The notes: generated from the sequence alone by a model not told the origin. A DNA stretch of 64,000 nucleotides from Staphylococcus pseudintermedius (GCF_001792775.2 NZ_MLGE02000007.1:40381-104380), one strand, 5' to 3'. Shown: positions 1 through 9,502, counted from the first letter of the stretch. Numbers and translations are program-made.

Positions 1-636
1 AAATGTTGCCGATACTGTCGAAAATCCTGTCGCAATGATTAATGCTTCTCGGTAGTTGTAAACACCTTGTTTGTACACACGATTTGTAATTAACAGACCG
101 AGCGAATAACTCCCTACAAACGACGCGACCGCATCAATCGCGGATTCACCTGGTGTGTTAAACACTTTGCGCATGATGGGTTGCATTAACACACCGATAA
201 ACTCCAGCAAGCCATATCCTACTAACAATGATAAAGCGATGGCACCGACTGGAATTAAAATGCTTAGTGGCAACATCAATTTATCGAACAAAAACGGTCC
301 ATATTGTACTTCAAACAAAATTTTCGGTCCAATATGAAACACGTACATAACGCCGATCACAGCCCCTAAAACTTTAGCCAAAACAATGACAAAATCGGTC
401 TTCGTTTTCCGATAATCCTTACGATAGATTGGTAAAATTGCGCCAATTAAAATCATGGTTAGAGCAATATAAGGCATCACACTTTTGAGGCCTGCGCGTA
501 TTGCTAAATGAACATGATCGACAATAATCGTTTGTACCCCGTTAATTTGAAAAGGTACAAAGAAACAAATCACACCTATCGAACTTAAAACCCAAAAACG
601 CCACATCTGGTTACCCTTAACAGTTTGATGTTTCAT
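1..636 (-). CDS. YjiH-type nucleoside-recognition (gate) domain membrane protein, 3' end missing
   Basis: Reading on the minus strand, an ATG at 636 preceded by a GGGGGAG ribosome binding site opens a frame of 212 codons with no stop before the window edge, so the C-terminus lies outside. The protein begins MKHQTVKGNQMWRFWVL and is strongly hydrophobic with several membrane segments; a GESAIDAVASFVGSYSLG stretch near residues 165-182 is the sort of glycine/serine-rich segment seen in nucleoside-recognition/gate domain proteins of the YjiH family. Substrate is unknown. It is divergent from a LysR regulator across about 200 bp, which makes it a plausible target of that regulator. Family assignment is by remembered resemblance. 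Confidence 0.65.
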   Translation of the reverse strand, partial: MKHQTVKGNQMWRFWVLSSIGVICFFVPFQINGVQTIIVDHVHLAIRAGLKSVMPYIALTMILIGAILPIYRKDYRKTKTDFVIVLAKVLGAVIGVMYVFHIGPKILFEVQYGPFLFDKLMLPLSILIPVGAIALSLLVGYGLLEFIGVLMQPIMRKVFNTPGESAIDAVASFVGSYSLGLLITNRVYKQGVYNYREALIIATGFSTVSATF

Positions 637-835
637 CCCAACATTTCTCCCCCTTTGCGTTGTGAATCCTACACAAAATAACGACCTCTCCCCTTAGTCT
701 TGCTTTATTTTTCATTATTCTGTCATTTGATTATGCGCTGTTACTGACTAACTCTATTGTAATATGCTAAGCTATTAATAACTAATATAAATAAACTAAT
801 CACTTATAGCTTCAAACTATAATAAGGAGGCCATA

Positions 836-1717
836 ATGAAAGTAATCCAGTTAGAATACTTTATCGAAATCGTGCATCAAAATAGCTTCACAAAAGCTGC
901 GCAAGCTTTACACATTAGCCAACCTTCATTGACCGCAACGATTAAAAAAATGGAACGTGATTTAGGGTATCAACTGTTAAAAAGAACAACGAAAGAAATT
1001 TCAATCACCGAAAAAGGCATTCAGTTTTATAACGAAGCAGTGGAACTTGTGAAACATTATCATCAGTCCATTGAAAAAATGTATGATTTAAAAATGAGTC
1101 AAACCCCTAAAATTAAAATGGCCATCATTGAATCCACTGCGCGTTGGGTATCGACGGTTATACAAACACATCAAAATGCTCATCCAGAGCAACATTATCA
1201 AATCACGGAAATATTAGATCCTAACCAATTGGCACAAAAATTGATTAACTTTGATGTTCACTTAGGCTTATCGAACGACCAAATTCGTCACGACGGAATC
1301 ATCTCACTCCCGTTATATCAAGAAGATTATGTTGTGCTCACGCCACAGAATGCCTTTGGAAATCAAAAATCAGTGTCGATTAAAAACTTACCTCTCATCG
1401 TTCCTAACCGTGGCTATCAAGTTCGCAAGCATATCGATGACTATTTTACACGTTTAGATGAACGCCCCCATATCATCATGGAAGTGGACCGTTTTGAAAC
1501 AGCGACCAATTTTGTACATCAAGGTATGGGCTATGCAGTTATCCCACAAATGTATTATCAGTCATATTCAACATTTCAACTGAGTGCGATTAAAATTCGT
1601 CCTAACATTAAAAGAACGATTTATCTGAATTACTCAAAAAAACGCGAATACAATCAACACGTCTTTAATTTAGTCGATGCATGTTGTGAATATTGGAACA
1701 TCGAAAGAAAAGTATAA
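836..1717 (+). CDS. LysR family transcriptional regulator
   Basis: A 293-residue protein of normal LysR length. Residues 1-60 form the winged helix-turn-helix (FTKAAQALHISQPSLTATIKK) and residues about 90-290 form the periplasmic-binding-like effector domain. The start is fixed by AAGGAGG six bases before ATG 836. It lies divergent from the YjiH-type gene and upstream of the CPBP-like gene and hutG. S. aureus has a LysR gene at the equivalent position beside its histidine utilisation genes, so a role in hut or amino-acid control is plausible, but effector and targets are unknown. Confidence 0.85.
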   Translation: MKVIQLEYFIEIVHQNSFTKAAQALHISQPSLTATIKKMERDLGYQLLKRTTKEISITEKGIQFYNEAVELVKHYHQSIEKMYDLKMSQTPKIKMAIIESTARWVSTVIQTHQNAHPEQHYQITEILDPNQLAQKLINFDVHLGLSNDQIRHDGIISLPLYQEDYVVLTPQNAFGNQKSVSIKNLPLIVPNRGYQVRKHIDDYFTRLDERPHIIMEVDRFETATNFVHQGMGYAVIPQMYYQSYSTFQLSAIKIRPNIKRTIYLNYSKKREYNQHVFNLVDACCEYWNIERKV

Positions 1718-1870
1718 AATAGTGGTAGCGGGAATTTAATTGAAATCAATCAGTGGAGAAGAACAAGGTGGCAGACGAAACGGACACATGAGAAGTCGAG
1801 TCAGTCTTGCAGGGACAGTACGACGAAATTTTTGTTGCATAGGAAATTTTTGGACAGCTCCCCAAATAAA
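1718..1870. repeat. Type I intergenic hairpin element, truncated inverted copy (I-a)
   Basis: Positions 1790-1864, read on the minus strand, match the middle of the type I elements at 32251-32345 and 51333-51429: a GGGAG(C)-starting block, a TCGTCGTACTG block, then CTGACTCGACTTCTC. The variable stem H1 seen in the other copies is absent, and the pairing of the second hairpin is weakened, so this looks like a decayed partial copy. It sits between the LysR stop and the shared terminator. Confidence 0.6.
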
Positions 1871-1900
1871 AAACACCCCTATATTAAGAGGTGTTCTTCA
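1870..1900. terminator. Bidirectional terminator between the LysR and CPBP-like genes
   Basis: Stem AACACCCCT (1872-1880) pairs with AGAGGTGTT (1887-1895) with one mismatch and a six-base loop, flanked by A-runs and T-rich sequence. It lies just after the minus-strand gene that ends at 1906 and can also stop LysR transcription. Confidence 0.7.
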
Positions 1901-1905
1901 AAAAG

Positions 1906-2790
1906 TTATTTCTCTTCTTTTGTTGATGCTACTTCAACTTCTTGCTCAGTTTCTACTTTTTCACCTTCTGTCGTCGTATCCATTAACATGGGTGTATCAT
2001 CGTCTTCCCCTTTTTTGCGAGGAGAGAATAAACGCATGATTAAACCTAATACAACAACGACAATTGCGACACTAGCCGTTGAATAAGCCAATACTTTCAT
2101 GGAGAAGACATCGCCAATTTCTTCGCTGAAAAAGAACACTTTTGCGAATGTCATACTTGCATGAAACAATGTTGCCACGTAAATCGAACGACCACCTGTA
2201 CCACGCACTAATTCACCTGCGATCATCGAAAACGCAAAGACGTAAATGGCACTGTACATCGTGTAAGGCATACCGAAAGCCGTATTGACATCCCAAATTA
2301 AATACAACACACTCACTACAATATTTGAGAAAAAGTGCGGTAATTTGATTTCAACCATATTTAAAAGATAAGAACGAAATCCAAATTCAATGAAAAAAGC
2401 CATGAGTATATGACCAATTAAAATCGTCCAAATCGTTTCGGATAAATCTTTAGACTGTAATAAAATAAAGCTGTCGGCATACGTGTTAAAAACATACATG
2501 CCAATCATAAAAATAATGAGCGGTAACGTAAAAGCAATCAACAATCGCTCGATCACTTTTAAATTGATTGTAAGTTTTAAACCAGCGACTTGTTCTTTTT
2601 TATTTTTAAATATTAATATACATAATACTGCTGCGATAAATGGGCCCAATGAATTTAGAGAAAATACAAATGATTTGAATCCCGACGCTTTTTGAAAATC
2701 CTGTAATATGATAGGCGTTGCATAGGATAAGATAAAAAACACAAAAATCGTCAATGCCCACTGAAAGCCAGAGATACGCGTTCGATTCAT
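1906..2790 (-). CDS. CPBP-like intramembrane protein with degenerate protease motifs
   Basis: A 294-residue protein with about eight hydrophobic segments and a charged acidic tail (final ~40 residues rich in E, D, T). The segment [14 protein letters not shown] sits where CPBP (Abi) proteases carry EExxxR, but the first glutamate is isoleucine; the second motif reads LIWD where a histidine is usual, and the last reads LFHASMTF, keeping H but lacking the usual N. This suggests a CPBP fold with impaired or lost protease activity. The start is ATG 2790 after GGAGG. It sits between LysR and hutG; role unknown. Confidence 0.6.
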   Translation of the reverse strand: MNRTRISGFQWALTIFVFFILSYATPIILQDFQKASGFKSFVFSLNSLGPFIAAVLCILIFKNKKEQVAGLKLTINLKVIERLLIAFTLPLIIFMIGMYVFNTYADSFILLQSKDLSETIWTILIGHILMAFFIEFGFRSYLLNMVEIKLPHFFSNIVVSVLYLIWDVNTAFGMPYTMYSAIYVFAFSMIAGELVRGTGGRSIYVATLFHASMTFAKVFFFSEEIGDVFSMKVLAYSTASVAIVVVVLGLIMRLFSPRKKGEDDDTPMLMDTTTEGEKVETEQEVEVASTKEEK

Positions 2791-3017
2791 AATTAATCCT
2801 CCATATTAAACAATCACTATTAATGTTCGTATGCATGAGGTAGTCCAGTTAAGGTTCTTATTACTAATGTCTGTTGGACGAATATCAAGTCATAGAATCT
2901 AAGGTACATTATAACCATTTATGGAAAAGAAATAAATTAGTAGCTGTTAAATATCATTGAATTGTAATATAAGCGAGATGATTTGTTCAAAGTTTTCAAG
3001 AATAACAGTGACCGAAT

Positions 3018-3070
3018 GGGACATAGAAATTTTAGATGCTATTGATATAGTATTTTGTTTAACTTGCCCT
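3018..3070 (+). repeat. Type III intergenic repeat, partial copy (III-a)
   Basis: The block GGGACATAGAAATTTTAG, followed by ATGCTATTGAT and ending AACTTGCCC, aligns with 32086-32133 (core ATGCTATTGAT identical, flanks about 70% alike by eye) and with the inverted fragment at 32488-32524. Confidence 0.5.
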
Positions 3071-3089
3071 TTTCTATCATCCCTTTGAT

Positions 3090-3103
3090 TTAAAGCGCTT
3101 ACT
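3090..3103 (+). promoter_or_regulatory. Candidate cre (CcpA) site upstream of hutG
   Basis: TTAAAGCGCTTACT matches the cre consensus WTGNAANCGNWNNCW with one mismatch (T for the first G) and keeps the central CG. It lies about 95 bp before the hutG start. Histidine degradation genes are commonly under catabolite repression, so this is plausible. Confidence 0.5.
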
Positions 3104-3195
3104 TTTTTCTTGGAATTTATGTTTTAAAAATAGTAGCATGGAAGTGACACATGGGTTATCACTAATTGTTAGTGAATATGAAAGGGGTCCGATTT

Positions 3196-4125
3196 ATGTA
3201 TCAAAAACCAAATCAAAAGTTGTGGACAGGTCGTCTAGACAGTGAGATAGACCGCCAAGCATTCCGTCATTTTCAAACTGTCCAATTTGTCGACCTTGAA
3301 CATGAAGCACCTCAAGATGGAGACATTGCGTTATTGGGATATGCAATCGATGAAGGTGTGCGCTTAAATAAAGGTCGTGTGGGCGCAAGTGAAGGCCCGG
3401 ATGCGATTAAAAGTGCATTTGCAGGTTTGCCCGCTTCAACAGATTTAAACATAATCGAATATGGCAACTGGACACACTCGGCCGAAGATTTAATCACCTC
3501 TCAACAAGCGTACGGTCATTATGTTGCACAATTATTACGTCATCATCACCGCACATTTCTACTCGGAGGCGGACATGATATTGCGTACGCACAATATCTT
3601 GGTGTTCGTGAAGCTTATCCAGAACAATCGATCGGTGTGATTAACATCGATGCGCATTTTGACAATCGACAAGAAGGTTATTCTACATCTGGGACAAGTT
3701 TTCATCAAATGTTAACAGAAGATGAGCATTTAGACTATTTCGTGTTAGGCATTCAGCGTACAAGCAATACACAAGCCTTGTTCGATTACGCTGACAAAAC
3801 AAATACGCAATATGTCCTTGCAGAAGAATTAATGGGTCAAATTTGTCCGCCAGTCAAAGATAAACTCGATCATTTCATCAACCAACACGACGTCATTTTA
3901 TTTACAATTTGTATGGATGTCATTGATAGTGCTTATGCCCCAGGTGTCAGTGCGAATGCGGTTCTTGGACTCACACCTTACACTGTTTTAGAGCTTGGAC
4001 GCCGTATTTTACAATCTGACAAAGTCACTTCAATCAGTATTGCAGAAACTAATCCAAAATATGATATCGATCAACGTACAGCAAAGTTGGCAGCACACTT
4101 TTTAGGACATTTCATCCACTGTTAA
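3196..4125 (+). CDS. hutG: Formimidoylglutamase
   Basis: Ureohydrolase (arginase) family enzyme that hydrolyses N-formimidoyl-L-glutamate to glutamate and formamide, the last step of one histidine degradation route. Manganese-ligand motifs are visible: LLGGGHD, NIDAHFDNR and CMDVIDSAYAPGVS. An in-frame ATG exists 30 bp upstream, but AAAGGGG at 3181-3187 places the true start at 3196, giving 309 residues, the usual length. It is a single-gene unit with a cre-like site upstream. Other hut genes are not in this window; they may lie to the left. Confidence 0.93.
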   Translation: MYQKPNQKLWTGRLDSEIDRQAFRHFQTVQFVDLEHEAPQDGDIALLGYAIDEGVRLNKGRVGASEGPDAIKSAFAGLPASTDLNIIEYGNWTHSAEDLITSQQAYGHYVAQLLRHHHRTFLLGGGHDIAYAQYLGVREAYPEQSIGVINIDAHFDNRQEGYSTSGTSFHQMLTEDEHLDYFVLGIQRTSNTQALFDYADKTNTQYVLAEELMGQICPPVKDKLDHFINQHDVILFTICMDVIDSAYAPGVSANAVLGLTPYTVLELGRRILQSDKVTSISIAETNPKYDIDQRTAKLAAHFLGHFIHC

Positions 4126-4188
4126 TGAAAAGATGAAGTCATCGTTGTTGAATACTATGTGTTTTTGTAACGTTGATGATATATAGTA

Positions 4189-4222
4189 AAGGCTGGGATA
4201 ACTTCACCTGAATCCCAGCCTC
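4189..4222. terminator. Terminator between hutG and rpiA
   Basis: Stem GGCTGGGA (4191-4198) pairs perfectly with TCCCAGCC (4213-4220) between two convergent genes. T-rich sequence follows on the plus strand only after a short gap, so strength is uncertain. Confidence 0.65.
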
Positions 4223-4234
4223 CTCCTATAATTT

Positions 4235-4930
4235 TTATTTAATATCTGACAGTTTAATGAGTTTCACGCCTTGTTCCGTTCCCACAATCGCTTCTTCTAC
4301 TGTATCTAAAAAGTAACCTGTCTCCAATACACCAACGAGATGGATTAAAAACTCATGCACTTGATACGGATCAATTTCTCGATTTAAAGCACAATCTAAA
4401 ATATAGTTACCGTTATCTGTAATAAACGGTGTATGTTCCATCATTCGACGTGTCACTTCAATTTCATATTTTTTTTCAATTAACTGTGCCACTTGTTTCC
4501 AATTAAAGCGGTCTACTTCAACTGGCAATTTAAAAGTTTGACCTAAATAATCAACCAGTTTCGATTGGTCAGCAATGACGATAAATCGGTCAGCGAAAGT
4601 ATCCACGACTTTTTCACGGAACAATGCACCACCGCCACCTTTAATCAAGTTCAGTTTTGGATCGATTTCGTCAGCACCGTCTATCGCGATATCGATATGT
4701 TGTACGTCATTAATATGTGCAATTGGAATGTTCAATGATTTTGCTTGATTTTCTGTGCGTTCTGATGTACACACGCCAATCAATTGGTACCCCTTTTCAT
4801 GAATCAATCCCGCAATTTTAGGCACAAGTAACTCTACTGTACTGCCTGTGCCAATCCCAACCGTCATGCCGTCTTCAATACGACTAACAGCTTCATCTAG
4901 CGTCATTAATTTAAGCTGCTTATTACTCAT
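4235..4930 (-). CDS. rpiA: Ribose-5-phosphate isomerase A
   Basis: Interconverts ribose-5-phosphate and ribulose-5-phosphate in the non-oxidative pentose phosphate pathway; cytosolic. At 231 residues it has normal RpiA length. Diagnostic motifs are GIGTGSTVELL near residue 21, DGADEIDPKLNLIKGGGGAL near residue 83 and the REKVV segment carrying active-site residues. ATG 4930 has AAGGAG eight bases upstream. Single-gene unit, convergent with hutG. Confidence 0.95.
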   Translation of the reverse strand: MSNKQLKLMTLDEAVSRIEDGMTVGIGTGSTVELLVPKIAGLIHEKGYQLIGVCTSERTENQAKSLNIPIAHINDVQHIDIAIDGADEIDPKLNLIKGGGGALFREKVVDTFADRFIVIADQSKLVDYLGQTFKLPVEVDRFNWKQVAQLIEKKYEIEVTRRMMEHTPFITDNGNYILDCALNREIDPYQVHEFLIHLVGVLETGYFLDTVEEAIVGTEQGVKLIKLSDIK

Positions 4931-5055
4931 GAGCCCACTCCTTCATTGTGACTTATTATATTAACATTATTGTACAACATTTACGCCGAAAAACCATGAC
5001 GAACGCAACAAATTAGGCTAAAATTAAAGTAAGACTAGGATTGAGGGTGATTTCA

Positions 5056-5715
5056 ATGAATTATGCAATTTATGCGATATCGACTGGCAAAATCGAATCA
5101 TTGCAATACGAAGACAGACGTCCTATGAAAAGTGCTTTGAATAAAAAGCCCATCCAAGAAAAAATGTGGCTTTCTCGGACAGGATTTTTAGAAGATGAAC
5201 AAGAGTACAAAGATCATGGCGGTCCCGACAAAGCGGTTTGTTTATACAGTAAATCGAACTATGCCATGTGGCAAGACGTGATTCAACCCTTACCTGATTC
5301 AGCGCTATTTGGCGAGAACATTACTGTGTACGCTATTGATGAAACAGAACTCTTTTTCGGTGATCAATATCGTTTAGGTGAAGCGATTATCGAAGTGTCA
5401 GAAATTCGCGAGCCATGCTGGAAACTTCAAAGCAAATATGGCTATTCTCAACTCGTTAAAGACATGTCAAAATCAGGAAAAACTGGCTGTTATTTCCGTG
5501 TGATTAAAGAAGGCTTCGTTTCTCCAAACAGTAATTTATCGTTAGTCCAACATGCACCTGAACCTACGCGTTTATCTGTGCAAGAGTTAAATGACATTTA
5601 CTACAATGATAGAAAAAACAAAGAACGTATTGCTTATGCACTCAACAACCCTTACCTCACAGAAAAACGAAAAAGCGTATTAGAAAAAATGCTCGCACAA
5701 GCCACAATGAAATAA
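5056..5715 (+). CDS. MOSC domain protein, YiiM type
   Basis: A 219-residue protein with the MOSC fold of molybdenum-cofactor sulfurase C-termini. HGGPDKAVCLY near residue 56 and EIREPCWKL near residue 118 hold the conserved histidine and the conserved cysteine of the YiiM group; the C-terminal ~60 residues form the usual small helical domain. E. coli YiiM reduces N-hydroxylated base analogues, so a molybdenum-cofactor-dependent detoxification role is inferred. A TTG 15 bp upstream extends the frame, but GAGGGTGA at 5043-5050 supports ATG 5056. Confidence 0.8.
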   Translation: MNYAIYAISTGKIESLQYEDRRPMKSALNKKPIQEKMWLSRTGFLEDEQEYKDHGGPDKAVCLYSKSNYAMWQDVIQPLPDSALFGENITVYAIDETELFFGDQYRLGEAIIEVSEIREPCWKLQSKYGYSQLVKDMSKSGKTGCYFRVIKEGFVSPNSNLSLVQHAPEPTRLSVQELNDIYYNDRKNKERIAYALNNPYLTEKRKSVLEKMLAQATMK

Positions 5716-5729
5716 ATGAAAGATGTATG

Positions 5730-5768
5730 AAAAAAGCTGGGTCACAATGAAGTTGCCCAACTTTTTCA
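5730..5768. terminator. Terminator between the MOSC gene and galM
   Basis: AAAAAGCTGGG (5731-5741) pairs with CCCAACTTTTT (5756-5766) with one mismatch; A-run before and T-run after make it usable in both directions between convergent genes. Confidence 0.8.
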
Positions 5769-5786
5769 TGCTTATTCATAAAAAGT

Positions 5787-6812
5787 CTATGCGTTTCTTG
5801 GCTTTAATTCCACATGATAACTTGTTTTAGAGTAAAAAGGTGTATGCGCTTTTAACACTGAATGTGCTGATGTACCTAAAAGATTAATATCGTTCGGTAT
5901 GCTTTGTGTTTCTATCGTAATCCCTGAATGTGGTTTAAAAATATTCATACGGCTTTTCCAATCTTCAGAATCATTTAACGTGTACATCACAATTTGTGGT
6001 GCATCTGTCTCAACATGTAATACTAAGTCACGGTTTGAAATCGTCATCTTGCCATCCTTCACTTCAAATGGATGATCGAGACCACCACGCGTTGTGACTT
6101 GTTGTTGAATATGGACATCTCCGGTATTGAATAATGTCGCAAGTTCAATTTCATGACTGCCCATTATTGCTGCTAAATCAACCGGCTCTAACACTGGCAT
6201 ACCCGACGCGTCCAAAGGAAACATCTGTAGTTTTTCACTTGCAATGACGTGATTATCCACAACTTTGTTGTCACGATTCAAATTAAAGTAAACGTGGTTC
6301 ATCGGGTTGAACAATGTATCCGCATCAGACTCCGCAAAATATTCAACTGTCCACGTTTTCGAAGCATCATACGTAAACACGACTTTAATGTCTATATTTC
6401 CCGGGTAATGATCTTCATCCTGCTTCACTGTAGTCGTAAAATAAACTTGCGCGCTTTCTTCAGTTTCGCTTTCAATGATTTCATAATCAAATAAGCGGTT
6501 AGATAATCCTTGTAGTCCGCCATGTAAATGATTGTCACCATCATTTTGTTCTAATTGATATGTTTGTCCATTTAATTCAAATTGACCTTTCGCAATACGT
6601 CCCCCAAAACGTCCAACCGTTGCACCGAAATAAAATGGATTGTGAGGATAAAATTCATCCGCTTCCACTTCATTCCCCAGTACAATGTTATTATCTCCAA
6701 TTTTCCAACTGACAATGCGCGCCCCATAATTCATGAAAACAATTTTACTTTCCTTATTTTCAATCTTAATGAGTTCAATTCCGTTAGATTGTTGTTCAAT
6801 GTTAATATTCAT
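5787..6812 (-). CDS. galM: Aldose 1-epimerase (mutarotase)
   Basis: Catalyses interconversion of alpha and beta anomers of galactose/glucose. At 341 residues it is full length. DGDNHLHGG near residue 92 holds a substrate histidine, NPMNHVYFNL near residue 168 holds the catalytic histidine, and ITIETQSIPN near residue 300 holds the catalytic glutamate. ATG 6812 has AAAGGAG about 12 bases upstream, a slightly long gap. No galactose or lactose pathway genes adjoin it, so it is probably a housekeeping mutarotase. Confidence 0.88.
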   Translation of the reverse strand: MNINIEQQSNGIELIKIENKESKIVFMNYGARIVSWKIGDNNIVLGNEVEADEFYPHNPFYFGATVGRFGGRIAKGQFELNGQTYQLEQNDGDNHLHGGLQGLSNRLFDYEIIESETEESAQVYFTTTVKQDEDHYPGNIDIKVVFTYDASKTWTVEYFAESDADTLFNPMNHVYFNLNRDNKVVDNHVIASEKLQMFPLDASGMPVLEPVDLAAIMGSHEIELATLFNTGDVHIQQQVTTRGGLDHPFEVKDGKMTISNRDLVLHVETDAPQIVMYTLNDSEDWKSRMNIFKPHSGITIETQSIPNDINLLGTSAHSVLKAHTPFYSKTSYHVELKPRNA

Positions 6813-6846
6813 TGCGATTCTTTACTCCTTTACGCTCTCCCAAGGT

Positions 6847-7179
6847 TTACCCTCTTGCCGGCAACACCATGATTAAAACCCCTATGATACAAACCACGCC
6901 GCCGATGATATCAAATTTATCTGGTGGCTCTTTATCAATCCAATACGCCCATAATAGACTCATGACGATAAAAACGCCACCATAAGCTGCATACACACGT
7001 CCAAAAGTAGGAAATGTTTGGAAAGTCGCAACGATACCGTATAAAATCAATACGATTCCCCCTATCCATCCAAGCCAAAATGGACGATCCGCACGTAGCC
7101 ATAGCCATATGAGATACCCACCGCCAATTTCACACAACCCCGCTATGATAAAAATTGCTGTGGAATATAAAAAGTTCAC
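6847..7179 (-). CDS. YnfA family (UPF0060) small membrane protein
   Basis: A 110-residue protein with four membrane segments, resembling small multidrug resistance folds. [14 protein letters not shown] near residue 11 carries the membrane-embedded glutamate typical of YnfA, and [11 protein letters not shown] near residue 60 is a family signature. Transported substrate is not known with confidence. It uses a GTG start at 7179 with GAGGTGA upstream. It lies 34 bp upstream of galM on the same strand, so the two may be cotranscribed. Confidence 0.8.
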   Translation of the reverse strand: MNFLYSTAIFIIAGLCEIGGGYLIWLWLRADRPFWLGWIGGIVLILYGIVATFQTFPTFGRVYAAYGGVFIVMSLLWAYWIDKEPPDKFDIIGGVVCIIGVLIMVLPARG

Positions 7180-7279
7180 TTCTTCACCTCATATTACTTT
7201 TACTCTATTGTATCAGTTTCCGAATAACAAGTGGGTAATTATTTCTTAATGTGTCACGCAACCCCTATTTCTAACCATT

Positions 7280-7320
7280 AAAAAAGACTACCGACACAAG
7301 TTGCATCGATAGTCCTTCAT
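7280..7320 (-). terminator. Terminator of the ABC exporter operon
   Basis: GACTACCGA (7286-7294) and TCGATAGTC (7306-7314) form a nine-base stem with one G-U pair; on the minus strand it is followed by a T-run (the forward A-run at 7279-7285). Confidence 0.8.
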
Positions 7321-7331
7321 CACTTCAAATT

Positions 7332-8576
7332 TTACTGTTCACGTTGAAACGCACGCTTTAATACATTTTTCCAACCTTTTTCAAACGATAATACTGCATT
7401 TTTATATGATTTAGCTGCAAGGAAAAGTAATACACCGATAAGTACAATATGGATAATAACTGCGATAATCGCTTCAAACGTTGGTGTCGTCGTTAACGCT
7501 AATCTTGAGAAAGTCACGAATGGCGAAAAGAATGGCACATAACTCATAATGTGAATAAAAACGTTGTCAGGATTGAATGAGCCAAAATAACCTGCATAGA
7601 ACGCTGCCAAGATTAAGAACGTCATTGGCATTAACGATTGTGCTAAATCTTCAATACGGGCAGTTAAATTACCGAGTATCGCTGCTAAAATAACAAAACT
7701 CAAAATGCCCAAAATTAAGAAAATAACACCGAAAACAATCAATCTTGTTAAGTGTGATGTGAGCGTTAAATTCACTGAACCGAACATCGATTGCAAATCA
7801 AAAATAATGTAATTTGCTACAAATGTTAGGGCTAAAATAACGATTTGTGTAAATGCAAGTGCTAATACGCCTGCAATTTTTGCCATAATATGTGTTGTCG
7901 GTTTCACACTAGTAATAATCATTTCTGACACACGTGACGTTTTTTCCGTAGCCACTTCTGTAGCGATTTGCTGTGCATAGTTAAAGACGATAAAGAACAT
8001 TAAAAATGTGCCTAACATCGCAATAATTTTTGCGAAATCTTGTTCATCCTCAGACGCACTACTATTTTCTTGTCCTGCTTTTTGAATGATTGTATTGTCG
8101 ATTTGACTTTGACTTTGTAACCTTTGCAAGTCATCTCCTTGTAAACCGAGATCTTGTGCTATTTTTTGCGTTTGAAGTTGCGTCAATATAGCTTGTAATG
8201 TCCCTTTATCACTGTCAGAAGGTGACGATGTACTTAAAATCGTCCCTGTTAATGCATGTTGTTTATCTTCATGAATCACATACGCTTGATCAATTTTTTC
8301 TTGTTTGATTTGCTTTTTAGCCTCATCTTCTGACAGTTTTTCATAATGGACATCTTTATTAATGGTCGCCATTTGTTCTTTAACTTGTTGATACAATGTG
8401 TTGTCTTGTGTGACAATCGCGACATTTTCACTGCCACCATCGAATTGCTTTATAATTTTATCGAAATTCGCCGCGCCTGTGATAATCAACATCATAATGA
8501 GAGTTGAGACAATAAACGACCTTGCTTTTAACTTTTTAAAATACGTCAATTTAAACGTAGCAGCAAACTTACGCAT
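7332..8576 (-). CDS. ABC-2 type transporter permease, NatB/YhaP-like
   Basis: A 414-residue permease with one N-terminal membrane helix (residues about 20-40), a ~140-residue extracytoplasmic domain and five or six C-terminal helices, the usual layout of NatB/YhaP exporters. It follows the ATPase gene with a 1-bp gap, so the two form one operon ending in the terminator near 7300. Substrate is unknown: NatAB of Bacillus exports sodium, but relatives respond to cell-envelope or antimicrobial stress. Confidence 0.82.
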   Translation of the reverse strand: MRKFAATFKLTYFKKLKARSFIVSTLIMMLIITGAANFDKIIKQFDGGSENVAIVTQDNTLYQQVKEQMATINKDVHYEKLSEDEAKKQIKQEKIDQAYVIHEDKQHALTGTILSTSSPSDSDKGTLQAILTQLQTQKIAQDLGLQGDDLQRLQSQSQIDNTIIQKAGQENSSASEDEQDFAKIIAMLGTFLMFFIVFNYAQQIATEVATEKTSRVSEMIITSVKPTTHIMAKIAGVLALAFTQIVILALTFVANYIIFDLQSMFGSVNLTLTSHLTRLIVFGVIFLILGILSFVILAAILGNLTARIEDLAQSLMPMTFLILAAFYAGYFGSFNPDNVFIHIMSYVPFFSPFVTFSRLALTTTPTFEAIIAVIIHIVLIGVLLFLAAKSYKNAVLSFEKGWKNVLKRAFQREQ

Positions 8577-8577
8577 C

Positions 8578-9468
8578 TCAATCCCCCACTTTCTCGATAA
8601 AGATTTCGTTCATCGTCGGTTCCATCAATTGAAATCTCTTCGCGTAACCTTTTTGTTGTACGACTTCAAAAATAGCTTCTGCCACCGTTTCATCCGTTAC
8701 CGTGAAGGAGTTTTCAGTTTTAACCACTTTATGATGTAATACACCTGGTAATGACGCAACTTCTGATAAATCATACGGTGCATCCACAACGACACGTTTA
8801 TAGCCGACACTTGCTTTGACAGATGGAATGTCACCTTGAACGACCATCTCACCACGTTTTAAAATGCACAACGCATCACACAGTTCTTCAATATGCTCCA
8901 TACGATGTGAACTAAAAATGATTGTTGTCCCTTGCGCATTCAAATCTTTTACCGCTTGCTTCAACAACTCAACGTTCACTGGATCGAGTCCACTAAAGGG
9001 TTCGTCTAAAATCAACAATTCAGGTTCATGCAACATACTCGCTAACAATTGTACTTTTTGCTGATTCCCTTTTGAAAGTGCTTCAATTTTTTTATGACGA
9101 TTTTCAGTAATTTTAAAGCGTTCCAACCAATAATCAATCGCTTTACGAATCGCGGGTTTATCCATGCCTTTTAATGTCGCTAAATACGTCAACTCTTCAG
9201 TCACTGTTAATTTCGGATGTAAGCCACGTTCTTCTGGTAAATAGCCGATATGATTGTACATGGTATGATTAATCACCCGACCGTTATATGTAATACGTCC
9301 TTCAGTTGGCTCAGACAATCCTAAAATCATACGGAAAGTTGTTGTTTTCCCCGCCCCATTGCGTCCTAGAAATCCTAACATTTTCCCTTTTTCAAGTTCA
9401 AAAGAAATCTGATTCACTGCGGTAAATTGACCAAATTTCTTCGTGACTTGCTCGATTTTCAATGACAT
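8578..9468 (-). CDS. ABC transporter ATP-binding protein, NatA/YhaQ-like
   Basis: A 296-residue ATPase. Visible motifs: Walker A GRNGAGKTT (about residues 35-43), signature LSKGNQQKVQ (C-loop variant of LSGG), Walker B LLILDEPFSGLD, and an H-loop SSHRM. The C-terminal ~80 residues match the accessory domain of the YhaQ/NatA group. ATG 9468 follows AAGGAG. It pairs with the permease downstream and energises export. The promoter carries an inverted repeat over its -35 box, so a repressor is expected; no GntR or other regulator gene adjoins. Confidence 0.88.
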   Translation of the reverse strand: MSLKIEQVTKKFGQFTAVNQISFELEKGKMLGFLGRNGAGKTTTFRMILGLSEPTEGRITYNGRVINHTMYNHIGYLPEERGLHPKLTVTEELTYLATLKGMDKPAIRKAIDYWLERFKITENRHKKIEALSKGNQQKVQLLASMLHEPELLILDEPFSGLDPVNVELLKQAVKDLNAQGTTIIFSSHRMEHIEELCDALCILKRGEMVVQGDIPSVKASVGYKRVVVDAPYDLSEVASLPGVLHHKVVKTENSFTVTDETVAEAIFEVVQQKGYAKRFQLMEPTMNEIFIEKVGD

Positions 9469-9502
9469 TGCTACACACTCCTTCTTTACTTGGCTTACAT
9501 TG

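Larger units (their letters stand above)
2791..3195. other. Intergenic region upstream of hutG
   Basis: About 405 bp with no convincing gene. It holds the divergent promoter space of the CPBP-like gene, a partial type III repeat (3018-3070) and a cre-like site (3090-3103) before hutG. Confidence 0.6.

Noticed and set aside
1740..2086. Overlapping plus-strand open frames opposite the CPBP-like gene
   Set aside because: They lie antisense to a well-supported gene, cover a repeat and the terminator, and have no ribosome binding site or recognisable protein.
1906..2790. MroQ (agr-linked CPBP protease)
   Set aside because: MroQ is encoded beside agr in S. aureus and keeps catalytic residues; this locus and motif set differ.
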